Of a DNA stretch of 64,000 bases, positions 32,307 through 40,983 are shown piece by piece. The stretch lies in assembly GCA_965284565.1 (NCBI GenBank), contig OZ260100.1:310001-374000 (forward strand), in the 5' to 3' direction. The notes below the pieces were generated by a model, which was not told where the DNA came from, ran no database searches, and saw nothing but the letters and a program-made list of their open reading frames with translations. Each line of letters starts with the position of its first letter. Position 1 is the stretch's first letter. The stretch comes from BRH-c54 sp965284565 (GTDB taxonomy: Bacteria > Bacteroidota > Bacteroidia > Flavobacteriales_E > Vicingaceae). The position numbers and the translations under genes are program-made.

Positions 32307-35300
32307 TTATATTTTTTCTATTTTACCTGTTGGTAAAATTTTAAAATCAATATTTTCTACAATACAATCAAAAGTAGTATAACCAATTTTAATCCATGGA
32401 AATTTTCTATAATTATCAAGATTTTTCCCTCCTTTCATTCCAGTTTTAAGTCCCATAAATTTTGTTATTTCTTTCTTTTCTCTTGCTTCTTGATGATGAA
32501 GTAATTTAATTTCAGCGTATTTTTCAACATCTAGTTGCGTTATCTCATATAAACGACCAAGTTTCTGATTATCTGACAACTCCCAAATCTCATCAGGGTT
32601 TTTATCATACATCAAAACCAATATGCCTTTTTTTAGGATATATTTTAAAGGTAGTCCTGATTTTAAATGTGGATTAGGCACTAAATCGTGGTTTGCACGA
32701 TGAGACTTATTGCTTAATTTATAATATTCTCCGGCATCAACGTTATTAACCAATTCAAAATCTCGTTTTGGTTTTCCTTTTTTGTCAAAACCTTCATAAA
32801 TAGCCATGCAGTAGTTTTCTTCATTAACTACATTGTATTGCTGTTTATAGGTTTTTTGAGACCTAAAATGTTCGGGGTGTTTTTTAAAGTCTTTTAAAGG
32901 TGATTTTACTGATGGCGTAAATACCCTCACTTTTTTAAGTGGTATTTGTTTGTCTTTATTTTGCCAAATCGTTTCATTTACTTTAGCCCCATTATTATTA
33001 AAAGAAATCAAGTTATCTTTTTCGGCTTGCTCTACAATAGCTCTAATGTTATTATCTACAATATTGGCTACATCCGATTTTTTAAGTTTGGAGAGTTCTT
33101 TCCTAACAACATAATTGGGTTTTATGTTGCCTGCATCATCTTTTTGCACTTCTCCTTTTTTATCTTTTGCAATAGCTCCATAAAAGGTATCTAAATGCAA
33201 CGAACCTCTTACTGAATCACCTTGTTGATATATAATTTTGCCATTTTTATCTCTTTGTATTTTCCCTCTCTTTCTAAATTTCTTTTTAGTTTGTATGGGC
33301 AATACATCTTTATTTTGATGCACAATAAACACTTCGTTTTCTAAATTGCGAACATCTTGCGTAAACGTATCCCAAGGCTTTTCGTTTTCTAATTCTTTTT
33401 TGGCTTTGTCAAATTCCCCTTTATCTTCTAAACCCCAAGCGTGAGCTAACTTATCGTATTTATTTTTGTTCATACAAGCAATGGTAACCGCATCAATACA
33501 ATGGTGAATGTGATTACTTCTGTCTTTTGGCTTATATTGAGTTCTTCCCCATTTGTCTTTAAACGTATCGTGCAATCCCCAAGCTTTTCGGTATTCCGAA
33601 ACCATTTCGCCTTTTACGGAATACACTTTTTTAAATACCGATTTTAAATAGGCTGTGGCATATTTGGAGATAATACCTATATCTACTGCCTGGCTGTTTT
33701 TAAATCCTTCTTTGATTTCTTCCATTACAAAACGATTGTACTTACCTTTCCAATAGTCGTGTTCCATTTGTAAGTAATGTCGGTCTTGGATAAGTTTATC
33801 TTTTTGTTCTTTTTCTGTTGCTCCTCTTGTGCTTCTTTTTTTCTTTTCAATTTCATTGGCTAAAGCTTCGTATTTATCTTTCCAATGTTGTATTCTAGGA
33901 AGAATTTCCGAATAATCCTTTTCAGATAATTCTATGGGCATTCTTTCCTTTTTAGTTTGTTGGTTATAGGTTTTATCGCAGAGCGTTTTGTTCATTTGCG
34001 AATTATCCCATGAACGGCTTCTGGGCAGTGTGTGTTCAATATCAAACTGTGGGTTTGCTCCTAAAAAGCTTGACAAACTAATTGTTTTTCCTGTATAAAT
34101 ACAAATATGATTTTGTTCTTCCCATAAAGCGTATTTAATTACATCTTCTTTACTTACCAGTTTTTTATCTTTCCTTTGTTCTAAAGCATAAGTAAACTTT
34201 TCAATATCTTCATCGGTAACTTCTTTCAACTCGTTTCCTGTTTCAATTTTATAGAGTTCTTTAATCTTTTTTTCATATTCTTGAAACAGTTCTTTCCTAT
34301 CGTTTTGCCATTTTTCAATGGCTTTTCTTTTATTGGCATCGTTTAACTGACGAGATAACTCGATATTTACTTTGGTGTTTTCATCAATTTGTCCTTCCAA
34401 TATCAAGGTGTTTATCAACTTTTTCAATTGATGTAAGGCTTTCATTGCCATTGGGTTTTTAATGAAACCAACATCAGGGCTACCTAAACCAATCGCCTCT
34501 TTACCATCAATTTTAATAACATTGCCATTTCTATCTGTTAATTTAACCGAGCGAAATTTTTCTATGTCTGAAGGGTGATACAGTTTATTGAAAGTGTGTG
34601 GAATTAATAAATCATTATCAGATAAAAACTCCATAACCTTTTCGTCAATTCTTTTAATAGCTGCGTGTTTACGGTCTTTCAAATGTTGGATAAAAATATC
34701 AAATGCTTCTGAAAATAAGCTTTCTTTGTTAGGCTTATTATCCCATGTTTTTTGTCCAAATTCTTTTTTAAGCTGCTTTTCCACATCATCTTTATAGCCT
34801 GTTTCTGCTTCTTTGGAATAGGTCTGATGATTATCAAAACAAATTTTCAAAGCACTGTTTACAGCAAACAACATTTTGTTTTCTTCTTGGTGGTTGTTGA
34901 CAATTTCACCAATTTCTTTTTCAATCAGTTCTCTATCTTCTTTGTTTTTCCATCGCTCTGGTTTGATTATTTTGTCCATATTCGCCATAAAAACAGCATG
35001 AGAATACAACAAACCTTTTTCTAAATATGGAAGTATCTTTTTTATGGCATAAAGACTTAATGAAGCGTAATCTTTCTTCAAATGAATTTTAGAAAATTTC
35101 TCAGCATCTTTTCGGCTTAACTGAAGTTTGTTTTTAGCAAAATCAACCAGTTTTTCATCAGAAGTAAATGTAGATAATACGTGCCAAACATCGGCAATAA
35201 CATCTTCTTTCGATTTTACTTCTTCTTGCTTATCGTTTTTTAAATTTCTGATTATTTTATCTGTATAGTTTTCATAAATAGTATTCTCCCAATCATCGCT

Positions 35301-36650
35301 AAAAACATTTCTCAAATTTGAAATAGTAGGACAACCCGATACTGTGCTTTTATCTTTGTAGTTGTAATGATTGTCTAAACCAAGTATTTTTTTAATATCA
35401 TTAAACTCGAAAGCAGGTTTAGACTTTCTTAAAAAGGTAGAATTAATATCGGCTCTTTCTTTTTGAGTTAGAAACCTGTAATTTTCAGCAGTTGGTTCTT
35501 TTAGTTTAATGGTATTAATAAAACTGTACATTCTAAACAATTCATATTCAGGTCGGGAAACTGAACATTTAGTTCTATTTGGTTCAAGCGAACATTTTCC
35601 TATCAACCCTTTTTGAGACTTTAATGGGCGTTGGTAAAAAATAGCTTTGTACAATTCTTTAACTACACCTGAATATCTTTCGCTTGGGTCTTTTTTAGCT
35701 TCGTTTATGCCATCTAAACCCTGTGTTTTAATGATGACTTCAAACTCGTGTAAGTAATGATTTTCTCGAGAAGTATAATTATTTCTTATTTTGTTCTCTG
35801 AATTATTTCTGTCATGTTGATACAATTCCCAAAAGTATTGACCTAAGGTTTTACAGTTGGCTTCTCTTATTGCTTCATCTAATTCTGAAATATTTTTCTT
35901 TACAGCTCCCAAATTTTCCTTTCTAAACAATCTATCTAAAAGCTTTTGTTTAATCTCATCTATTGTAACTTTTTCTTTTAATATTTTGGAAAGGCTGTTG
36001 TAAAGTTTTTTAAGTTCATTCTCTCCTGCATTTAAATCTTTTTGCTTTTTTTCTAGAATATCAAAAGGCTCAAAGTATTCTATAATTAATTGTTGAATCT
36101 CTAAAGCATTTGCCCCTTCATTAATTCTAATTTCAAGTTCAGGCTGATGTTTTTCAACAACTCCTTTATCAGACTGGTCTAAACGATTACTTAAAAACCC
36201 TCTTCGTTGAGCTATATGATATAAAGCTCTGCCCAATTCATATTTATTTACTTTTACTCGACTTGCTTTGTCTCTGTTGTAATATGGGTTTATATTTTTA
36301 TCTTCATCTGTTCTTAACCACTCCAAAAACTCTGGTTTAGCCGGATATTTCTTAAAATTAGATTTCCTCCATTCTTTTACTTCTTCAACAGTTAAAGGGC
36401 TCATATCGTGTTTTGCCAGCACTAAAAGTGTTTGGTACTTCCTAATTTTCCTTCTAAACTTTATTCTTCTAGCACTTCTAAACCCTGTTCGTTCAGCAGC
36501 TTTAGATTTTTCCTGTCCTTTTTCTTTCTTAACTCCTTCAGAAAAAATAAGAACTCCTTTATCTTGGAGTTTTTTTCCTTCATTTTCATCATCTACCACA
36601 GCCCAACCAATACTGTTAGTTCCTAAATCTAACCCTAAAATTTTTGCCAT
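32307..36650 (-). CDS. cas9: CRISPR-associated endonuclease Cas9, type II-C
   Basis: A 1447-residue Cas9, long for II-C but normal for Bacteroidota. RuvC-I is KILGLDLGTNSIGWAV (Asp8). The arginine-rich bridge helix is ERTGFRSARRIKFRRKIRK. RuvC-II contains NIELSRQLND. HNH contains FDIEHTLPRSRSWDNS (His about 873). RuvC-III contains IHHCIDAVTIA (His about 1050, Asp about 1053). All catalytic residues are present, so the protein looks intact. It is on the minus strand downstream of the array and faces cas1-cas2. Bacteroidota loci usually have cas9, cas1, cas2 and then the array in one direction. Confidence 0.97.
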   Translation of the reverse strand: MAKILGLDLGTNSIGWAVVDDENEGKKLQDKGVLIFSEGVKKEKGQEKSKAAERTGFRSARRIKFRRKIRKYQTLLVLAKHDMSPLTVEEVKEWRKSNFKKYPAKPEFLEWLRTDEDKNINPYYNRDKASRVKVNKYELGRALYHIAQRRGFLSNRLDQSDKGVVEKHQPELEIRINEGANALEIQQLIIEYFEPFDILEKKQKDLNAGENELKKLYNSLSKILKEKVTIDEIKQKLLDRLFRKENLGAVKKNISELDEAIREANCKTLGQYFWELYQHDRNNSENKIRNNYTSRENHYLHEFEVIIKTQGLDGINEAKKDPSERYSGVVKELYKAIFYQRPLKSQKGLIGKCSLEPNRTKCSVSRPEYELFRMYSFINTIKLKEPTAENYRFLTQKERADINSTFLRKSKPAFEFNDIKKILGLDNHYNYKDKSTVSGCPTISNLRNVFSDDWENTIYENYTDKIIRNLKNDKQEEVKSKEDVIADVWHVLSTFTSDEKLVDFAKNKLQLSRKDAEKFSKIHLKKDYASLSLYAIKKILPYLEKGLLYSHAVFMANMDKIIKPERWKNKEDRELIEKEIGEIVNNHQEENKMLFAVNSALKICFDNHQTYSKEAETGYKDDVEKQLKKEFGQKTWDNKPNKESLFSEAFDIFIQHLKDRKHAAIKRIDEKVMEFLSDNDLLIPHTFNKLYHPSDIEKFRSVKLTDRNGNVIKIDGKEAIGLGSPDVGFIKNPMAMKALHQLKKLINTLILEGQIDENTKVNIELSRQLNDANKRKAIEKWQNDRKELFQEYEKKIKELYKIETGNELKEVTDEDIEKFTYALEQRKDKKLVSKEDVIKYALWEEQNHICIYTGKTISLSSFLGANPQFDIEHTLPRSRSWDNSQMNKTLCDKTYNQQTKKERMPIELSEKDYSEILPRIQHWKDKYEALANEIEKKKRSTRGATEKEQKDKLIQDRHYLQMEHDYWKGKYNRFVMEEIKEGFKNSQAVDIGIISKYATAYLKSVFKKVYSVKGEMVSEYRKAWGLHDTFKDKWGRTQYKPKDRSNHIHHCIDAVTIACMNKNKYDKLAHAWGLEDKGEFDKAKKELENEKPWDTFTQDVRNLENEVFIVHQNKDVLPIQTKKKFRKRGKIQRDKNGKIIYQQGDSVRGSLHLDTFYGAIAKDKKGEVQKDDAGNIKPNYVVRKELSKLKKSDVANIVDNNIRAIVEQAEKDNLISFNNNGAKVNETIWQNKDKQIPLKKVRVFTPSVKSPLKDFKKHPEHFRSQKTYKQQYNVVNEENYCMAIYEGFDKKGKPKRDFELVNNVDAGEYYKLSNKSHRANHDLVPNPHLKSGLPLKYILKKGILVLMYDKNPDEIWELSDNQKLGRLYEITQLDVEKYAEIKLLHHQEAREKKEITKFMGLKTGMKGGKNLDNYRKFPWIKIGYTTFDCIVENIDFKILPTGKIEKI

Positions 36651-36676
36651 AACTATTTGTCTTAAAATTGAATGCT

Positions 36677-36718
36677 TAAAAATAAAGTTTTATTTTATAA
36701 AAACAAATGATATATTTG
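36677..36718. promoter_or_regulatory. Divergent overlapping promoters of cas9 and tracrRNA
   Basis: For cas9 (minus) there is TTTG (36707-36704), 19 nt, then TATTTTTA (36684-36677), a close match to TTTG-N19-TAnnTTTG. For tracrRNA (plus) the box TATATTTG is at 36711-36718. The cas9 -33 box lies 3 bp from the tracrRNA -7 box, and CAAAT-gatat-ATTTG forms an inverted repeat across them. Confidence 0.6.
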
Positions 36719-36724
36719 CCTTGT

Positions 36725-36818
36725 GAATAAAAAAAGAATCCTAATCTTTAATCTTATCACAATAAGGCTATATGCCGTAGATGAAAATCTTTAGTCCTGC
36801 TTCGGTGGGACTTTTTTT
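36725..36818 (+). ncRNA. tracrRNA
   Basis: The anti-repeat TCCTAATCTTTAATC (36739-36753) is fully complementary to 15 nt of the crRNA repeat, and after a bulge CACAA (36758-36762) pairs again. It is followed by the nexus-like AATAAGGCTATATGCCGTAG and an intrinsic terminator (AGTCCTGC-TTCG-GTGGGACT plus T run, 36793-36818). The transcription start is estimated from the promoter box. This order matches flavobacterial II-C tracrRNAs. Confidence 0.92.
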
Positions 36819-36856
36819 GTGCTTTTTTTTAAATTTAAAAAGCAGAACTAACTGTC

Positions 36857-36973
36857 TAGCTAGGTTCCTCCTGAAAGACACAAGCTCTATTTGTCATGCA
36901 GGAAGCAACTAGCTTATTTTTTAACTATAAAGTTTGTGTTAACCTTTTAACTTATTTTTTTCATAAAAGACAA
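36857..36973. repeat. Palindromic repeats, an isolated right arm and degenerate copy E
   Basis: A lone right arm (AGCTAGGTTCCTCCTGAAAG continuing ACA, about 36858-36880) is followed by a left arm (TTTGTCATGCAGGAAGC continuing AACTAGCT, 36890-36914). A family-type loop and a decayed right arm ending AAAAGACAAA follow. It lies just past the tracrRNA terminator. Beyond it, up to 37050, only AT-rich sequence is seen. Confidence 0.7.
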
Positions 36974-37050
36974 ATCAGAAATTATGAGCATAAAAAAAAC
37001 GCTAATTGCTTAACGTTTTTTAATTGCAAAGAAGTTTTATTTATTCAAAC

Positions 37051-38409
37051 CTACCTATTGGCAATAATATCATCTAATAAGGAGATACCTTCATCTATAG
37101 AATAAGTACTTATAATCAATTTTTTGTCTTGCATTGTTTTAAATTGCTCAGGATAAATGATAATCATCTCACTTTCGTTAAGAATAGACCATACAACAGT
37201 TAAAGCCCCCTTGTAATACCTGGGCTTACCAAATAAATTTACAATTGCATTTCTGTTTAAGTTAACTACAGTATAACTCAATTTATCAAGTTTTTGTTCT
37301 TCATCATTTCTCTTTACTAGCAATGTTTTAACTTCTCCATTAGGTTGCATAATACCTGGCTTATCAAGATTATAAATTCCAAAACCATTTAAAGTAAACT
37401 CTCTAGTAATAATTGACTGAGCCGACATACTAGTGTTGTAGGCTATAGTTGAAGTAGAATAAACATCAAATTCACTTCTGTTTTCTTGTTTCTTTTTATT
37501 TTCAGTCATTTGGTTATTGTACTTATTCATTGCTTTTTTATACTGATTGGTTGCCACTACAGGTTTTACTTTTACCAAAATGGATGTATCTTCTTTAATT
37601 AGTGTTAATTGATAGTTGTTGCCAGAAAGTTTTTTCACCTCAGCATTATCCCACTGTACATTATAATACATTGAATTAAATGCTTCTCCTTCTTTTACTT
37701 CGAACATAGTACCTTCATACTGACTTAACTCTGGATAGTTGCCCTTATCCAGCTCCATATCAAAAGCATAATTCTTTTTATTTTGAGCTACAGGTTTTAT
37801 TAAAGCGGTGTTAGAAGTGTTAGAATTCACCAATGTGTTAGTTTTAATTTCTTTACTTTCAACAATCCACTCTCCTTTAGCTTCATCAAATTTATAAAAG
37901 TTAAAATCTTGTTCGTTACTAGTTGAAACAAAGTCTAAATCAATTTTTCCATCTTGTTTTAAACTAATTTTCTTTCCATCTTGAGCTGCTTTTAACTCAA
38001 ACATTCCTGCTGTTTCAAATACATACTCAACTCCTACCGAATCATAATTCATAGGTATTCCACTTAAATAAACTTCTAAGGGATTGTGATAATCTCTATA
38101 GTTAATTTCTACTTTACCACTTACAACATTACCATCTTGATCAACTAACGAGTTTTTATAAATGGTAATTTTAGTACCATTCTCAGTAATTATTTCTTCA
38201 TCTTTTTGTGCATCTATTGTAAAATTTTCAAACGCTATTTCTTTTCCTAAAATTGGTGGTTTAATAAACGATAGTTTTCTACCTTCATTTGGCACATAGG
38301 TTAAATCTGTTGAGCCTTGCACATCATCAGATGTGTTATTATCATTTTGACAACTAGTAATAAAAAACATGCTTATAGCTATGCTTAGGATGGTTTTTGA
38401 TGTTTTCAT
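37051..38409 (-). CDS. Lipoprotein of unknown function
   Basis: A 452-residue protein with a lipobox (SIAISMFFITSCQNDN, Cys about residue 20). A conserved region includes ITIYKNSLVDQDGNVVSGKVEINYRDYHNP and a mostly beta middle, and the C-terminus contains KTLLVKRNDEEQKLD. Similar lipoproteins occur in Bacteroidota without a known role. It is the last gene of the minus-strand envelope block, 11 bp after the gene at 38421. Confidence 0.7.
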   Translation of the reverse strand: MKTSKTILSIAISMFFITSCQNDNNTSDDVQGSTDLTYVPNEGRKLSFIKPPILGKEIAFENFTIDAQKDEEIITENGTKITIYKNSLVDQDGNVVSGKVEINYRDYHNPLEVYLSGIPMNYDSVGVEYVFETAGMFELKAAQDGKKISLKQDGKIDLDFVSTSNEQDFNFYKFDEAKGEWIVESKEIKTNTLVNSNTSNTALIKPVAQNKKNYAFDMELDKGNYPELSQYEGTMFEVKEGEAFNSMYYNVQWDNAEVKKLSGNNYQLTLIKEDTSILVKVKPVVATNQYKKAMNKYNNQMTENKKKQENRSEFDVYSTSTIAYNTSMSAQSIITREFTLNGFGIYNLDKPGIMQPNGEVKTLLVKRNDEEQKLDKLSYTVVNLNRNAIVNLFGKPRYYKGALTVVWSILNESEMIIIYPEQFKTMQDKKLIISTYSIDEGISLLDDIIANR

Positions 38410-38420
38410 AGTGATCGGTT

Positions 38421-39719
38421 TTAGAAGTTTAACTGATTTCTTATCATTTGTACTGAAGCAATTTTTTTACTTATAATATTCAATTGAATTATGGCTTGTC
38501 TTTCATCATTTATCTCAATATTATTAAATTCATCAGCCGTTAAATACCCGATATCTCCATTTCTTAACCAAGCTATTAATATACATTCATCATTTTTATT
38601 AAGTTCTACCGAAATAGTTTTTAAACCTTTAGATCCTGCATACTTTTGATATCTTTTGTTGGTAATATCAACCACTAAAATATTTGTAATGGCTAACTTG
38701 TCTCCATTATTTTTCTCATAAAGTGTTTTAGCCATGTTGTTTTCTTCAGAAAAATTTTGGCTAGGTAACATGGGAATAGATTTAATTTTATAACCATCTA
38801 TTTTGATGCTTCTAATAAGATTTTCAATTATTGGTGTTGCATTTCCCATTGCTTTTAATTCATTGGCAATAACTCTATCGTAATACATTAACCAATCTTC
38901 TCTGGAAAGTTGCCTTTCTTCTTCTGTCATATAATTTGTTTGGAAAGATTTCCATAATTCTTCATCATATTTATTTATAGAAGTATAAAAAACAGATTGT
39001 CTTTTAGCTAGTTTTTTATCAAATTTCACCTTTCTTTTTTTTAATGTCCTTAAGTAATTTGCATAAATTTTTTCATATTTTTCTTGAGCTTCTTTTATAC
39101 TACGAGTGGTTGAAGTGTATCTAGGATAAGCTTCAAATTCAATATATCCACTAAGATTTTTTAGGTGAATGGTAAAAACTTGTGCATCATTATCATAATA
39201 AATTCTAAAGTCTGTCCACTGTCTGTATTTTTTTAATTTTAAAAAAGACTTTCTTTTTTTAAATACATATTTCTTTGCAAATTCTTTTCGAGTTAAATTT
39301 CCTTTATACACCCAAACCATACCTGTAAAAGCATTTATTTCAGGGTTATTTCTTGTTAAGGGAGATGCGTAACCACTATTTTTTTTGAAATTAAACCAAA
39401 CTTCCTCTTTGTTTCCACCATCATAAACGTCTAATGCAATAATTTCATAATTTTCTCTGAATTGATATTCAGGAGCTATTTTAATGGTATTCGCATAAGT
39501 GGTATCAAGATACCTCCCTTCAAAAGATGTGGTATCAAATCTAGCTTTTCTATCAAAATCTTTAAAAATAGTAGGATAATGCATATATGCTTGAGAATAG
39601 ATTTTTAAATTACTATTCTCAACTTTTATTTTCCCATAGTTGGCATTTCCATTACTTTCATTTTGTGAAAATAATAGTATAGGAAATAAGAAAAGAAATA
39701 AGAGAAAGTTTCTGTTCAT
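38421..39719 (-). CDS. Exported protein of unknown function
   Basis: A 432-residue protein counted from the ATG at 39719, which gives a clean signal peptide (MNRNFLLFLFLFPILLFSQN). An upstream start at 39773 would add 18 residues before it. The mature protein is charged, with a helical stretch around QEKYEKIYANYLRTLKKRK. No domain is recognised. It is probably co-transcribed with the lipoprotein gene that follows. Confidence 0.65.
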   Translation of the reverse strand: MNRNFLLFLFLFPILLFSQNESNGNANYGKIKVENSNLKIYSQAYMHYPTIFKDFDRKARFDTTSFEGRYLDTTYANTIKIAPEYQFRENYEIIALDVYDGGNKEEVWFNFKKNSGYASPLTRNNPEINAFTGMVWVYKGNLTRKEFAKKYVFKKRKSFLKLKKYRQWTDFRIYYDNDAQVFTIHLKNLSGYIEFEAYPRYTSTTRSIKEAQEKYEKIYANYLRTLKKRKVKFDKKLAKRQSVFYTSINKYDEELWKSFQTNYMTEEERQLSREDWLMYYDRVIANELKAMGNATPIIENLIRSIKIDGYKIKSIPMLPSQNFSEENNMAKTLYEKNNGDKLAITNILVVDITNKRYQKYAGSKGLKTISVELNKNDECILIAWLRNGDIGYLTADEFNNIEINDERQAIIQLNIISKKIASVQMIRNQLNF

Positions 39720-39825
39720 AGAAAAAATAAACGAAACTGTGATGTAATTATTATTTAAGTAGATTTTCTTCATTGAAATTAATTAAAACAATAATGAAGA
39801 AAATACAAAAATAAAGCCTAAATTT

Positions 39826-40635
39826 TTATTGTTGATAAGGAGTGTAATAAGTTTCTGCAGTTGGCAGCCATTCTTTAATTCTTTCTATACGAGTATCGTA
39901 ATGAGGATGTGTACTTAGAAATTCTGGAACACTTGTTCCCCCACTTGCTGCATTCATTCTATCCCAAAAAGGTATAGCCTCTGATGATTGGTAACCTGCC
40001 ATTGACATAAATACCATTCCTAATTTATCTGCTTCACTTTCTTGGTTTCTACCAAAAGCCATTATTCCTACTCCTGTTCCTACTCCATAAGCTGCTAAAA
40101 ACAATGCTTGTGTCTCTGATGGTTTTTCTCGCATATAAACGGCTAAAGCAACACCACCGGCAGCAGCCAAAATTCCTTGCGACATTCTTTCATTTCCATG
40201 TCGTGCTACAGCGTGAGCAATTTCGTGTCCCATAACTACTGCTAATCCTTCATCTGTTTTGGCAACAGGCAACAAGCCCTGATAAACTACTACTTTACCA
40301 CCTGGCATTGCCCAAGCATTCACTATATTTTGATTTACTAAATTAAATTCCCATCTGTAATTTTTAACTAATTTACTTTGTCCATTATCTTTTAAATATC
40401 TTTCAACAGCATTGGCAATTCTTCCTCCTACTCTTCTAACTTGTTTAGTAGCTTCAACATTATCAGCAACAGGTGGGTTTTCTGTTAAAAATTGTTGGTA
40501 TTGAGTTAAGCTCATGCTCATCAGCTCACTTTCGGGAAGCAATAACATTTGTTTTCTACCTGTAATAGGAACTTTAGAGCAAGCTACTAAAGCTATTACC
40601 AATACAACTGATATTATTTTTGCTGCTATTTTCAT
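39826..40635 (-). CDS. M48-family metalloprotease lipoprotein
   Basis: A 269-residue peptidase with a lipobox (VIALVACSKVP) and the zinc motif HEIAH in VVMGHEIAHAVARHGNERM. A downstream NQESEADKLGMVFM carries the third zinc ligand Glu. This architecture matches LoiP/YggG-like periplasmic M48 proteases, which degrade misfolded envelope proteins. It follows clpS by 18 bp. Confidence 0.9.
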   Translation of the reverse strand: MKIAAKIISVVLVIALVACSKVPITGRKQMLLLPESELMSMSLTQYQQFLTENPPVADNVEATKQVRRVGGRIANAVERYLKDNGQSKLVKNYRWEFNLVNQNIVNAWAMPGGKVVVYQGLLPVAKTDEGLAVVMGHEIAHAVARHGNERMSQGILAAAGGVALAVYMREKPSETQALFLAAYGVGTGVGIMAFGRNQESEADKLGMVFMSMAGYQSSEAIPFWDRMNAASGGTSVPEFLSTHPHYDTRIERIKEWLPTAETYYTPYQQ

Positions 40636-40653
40636 GTTTAATTTAAAATAAAA

Positions 40654-40923
40654 TTAATTTATTTCTACTGTTAGTCCCGCATCAGAAAGAATGGCTAACA
40701 TAGGTTCTAGTACTTCAAAACTACCTCTTTTAACCGAACACTTTCCTTTATAATGAACTAACATTGCACATTGTTCTGCTTGTATAGCATCATGGTTACA
40801 AACTTTCATTAGTAACTCAATAACGTAATCAAAAGTATTTACATCATCATTATATAAAACCAAATGATTTTCTTTGATGGCTGTATTTTCTACTTCTACT
40901 TGAATTTCGGTTTCTGTAATCAT
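40654..40923 (-). CDS. clpS: ATP-dependent Clp protease adaptor ClpS
   Basis: An 89-residue ClpS. The fold is recognisable from HLVLYNDDVNTFDYVIELL (N-degron pocket), AEQCAMLVHYKGKC and LTVEI at the end. It delivers N-end-rule substrates to ClpAP/ClpCP. It lies 60 bp after the giant TPR/SPOR gene and 18 bp before the M48 protease. Confidence 0.92.
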   Translation of the reverse strand: MITETEIQVEVENTAIKENHLVLYNDDVNTFDYVIELLMKVCNHDAIQAEQCAMLVHYKGKCSVKRGSFEVLEPMLAILSDAGLTVEIN

Positions 40924-40983
40924 AACATATAATTTATATTACAAAATTAACTTTTTTAAAGAAGAAAGGTGGTATTTAAAGCT

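Noticed and set aside
34588..35024. Plus-strand frames inside cas9
   Set aside because: They are antisense to conserved cas9 coding sequence and show no start signal or family features.
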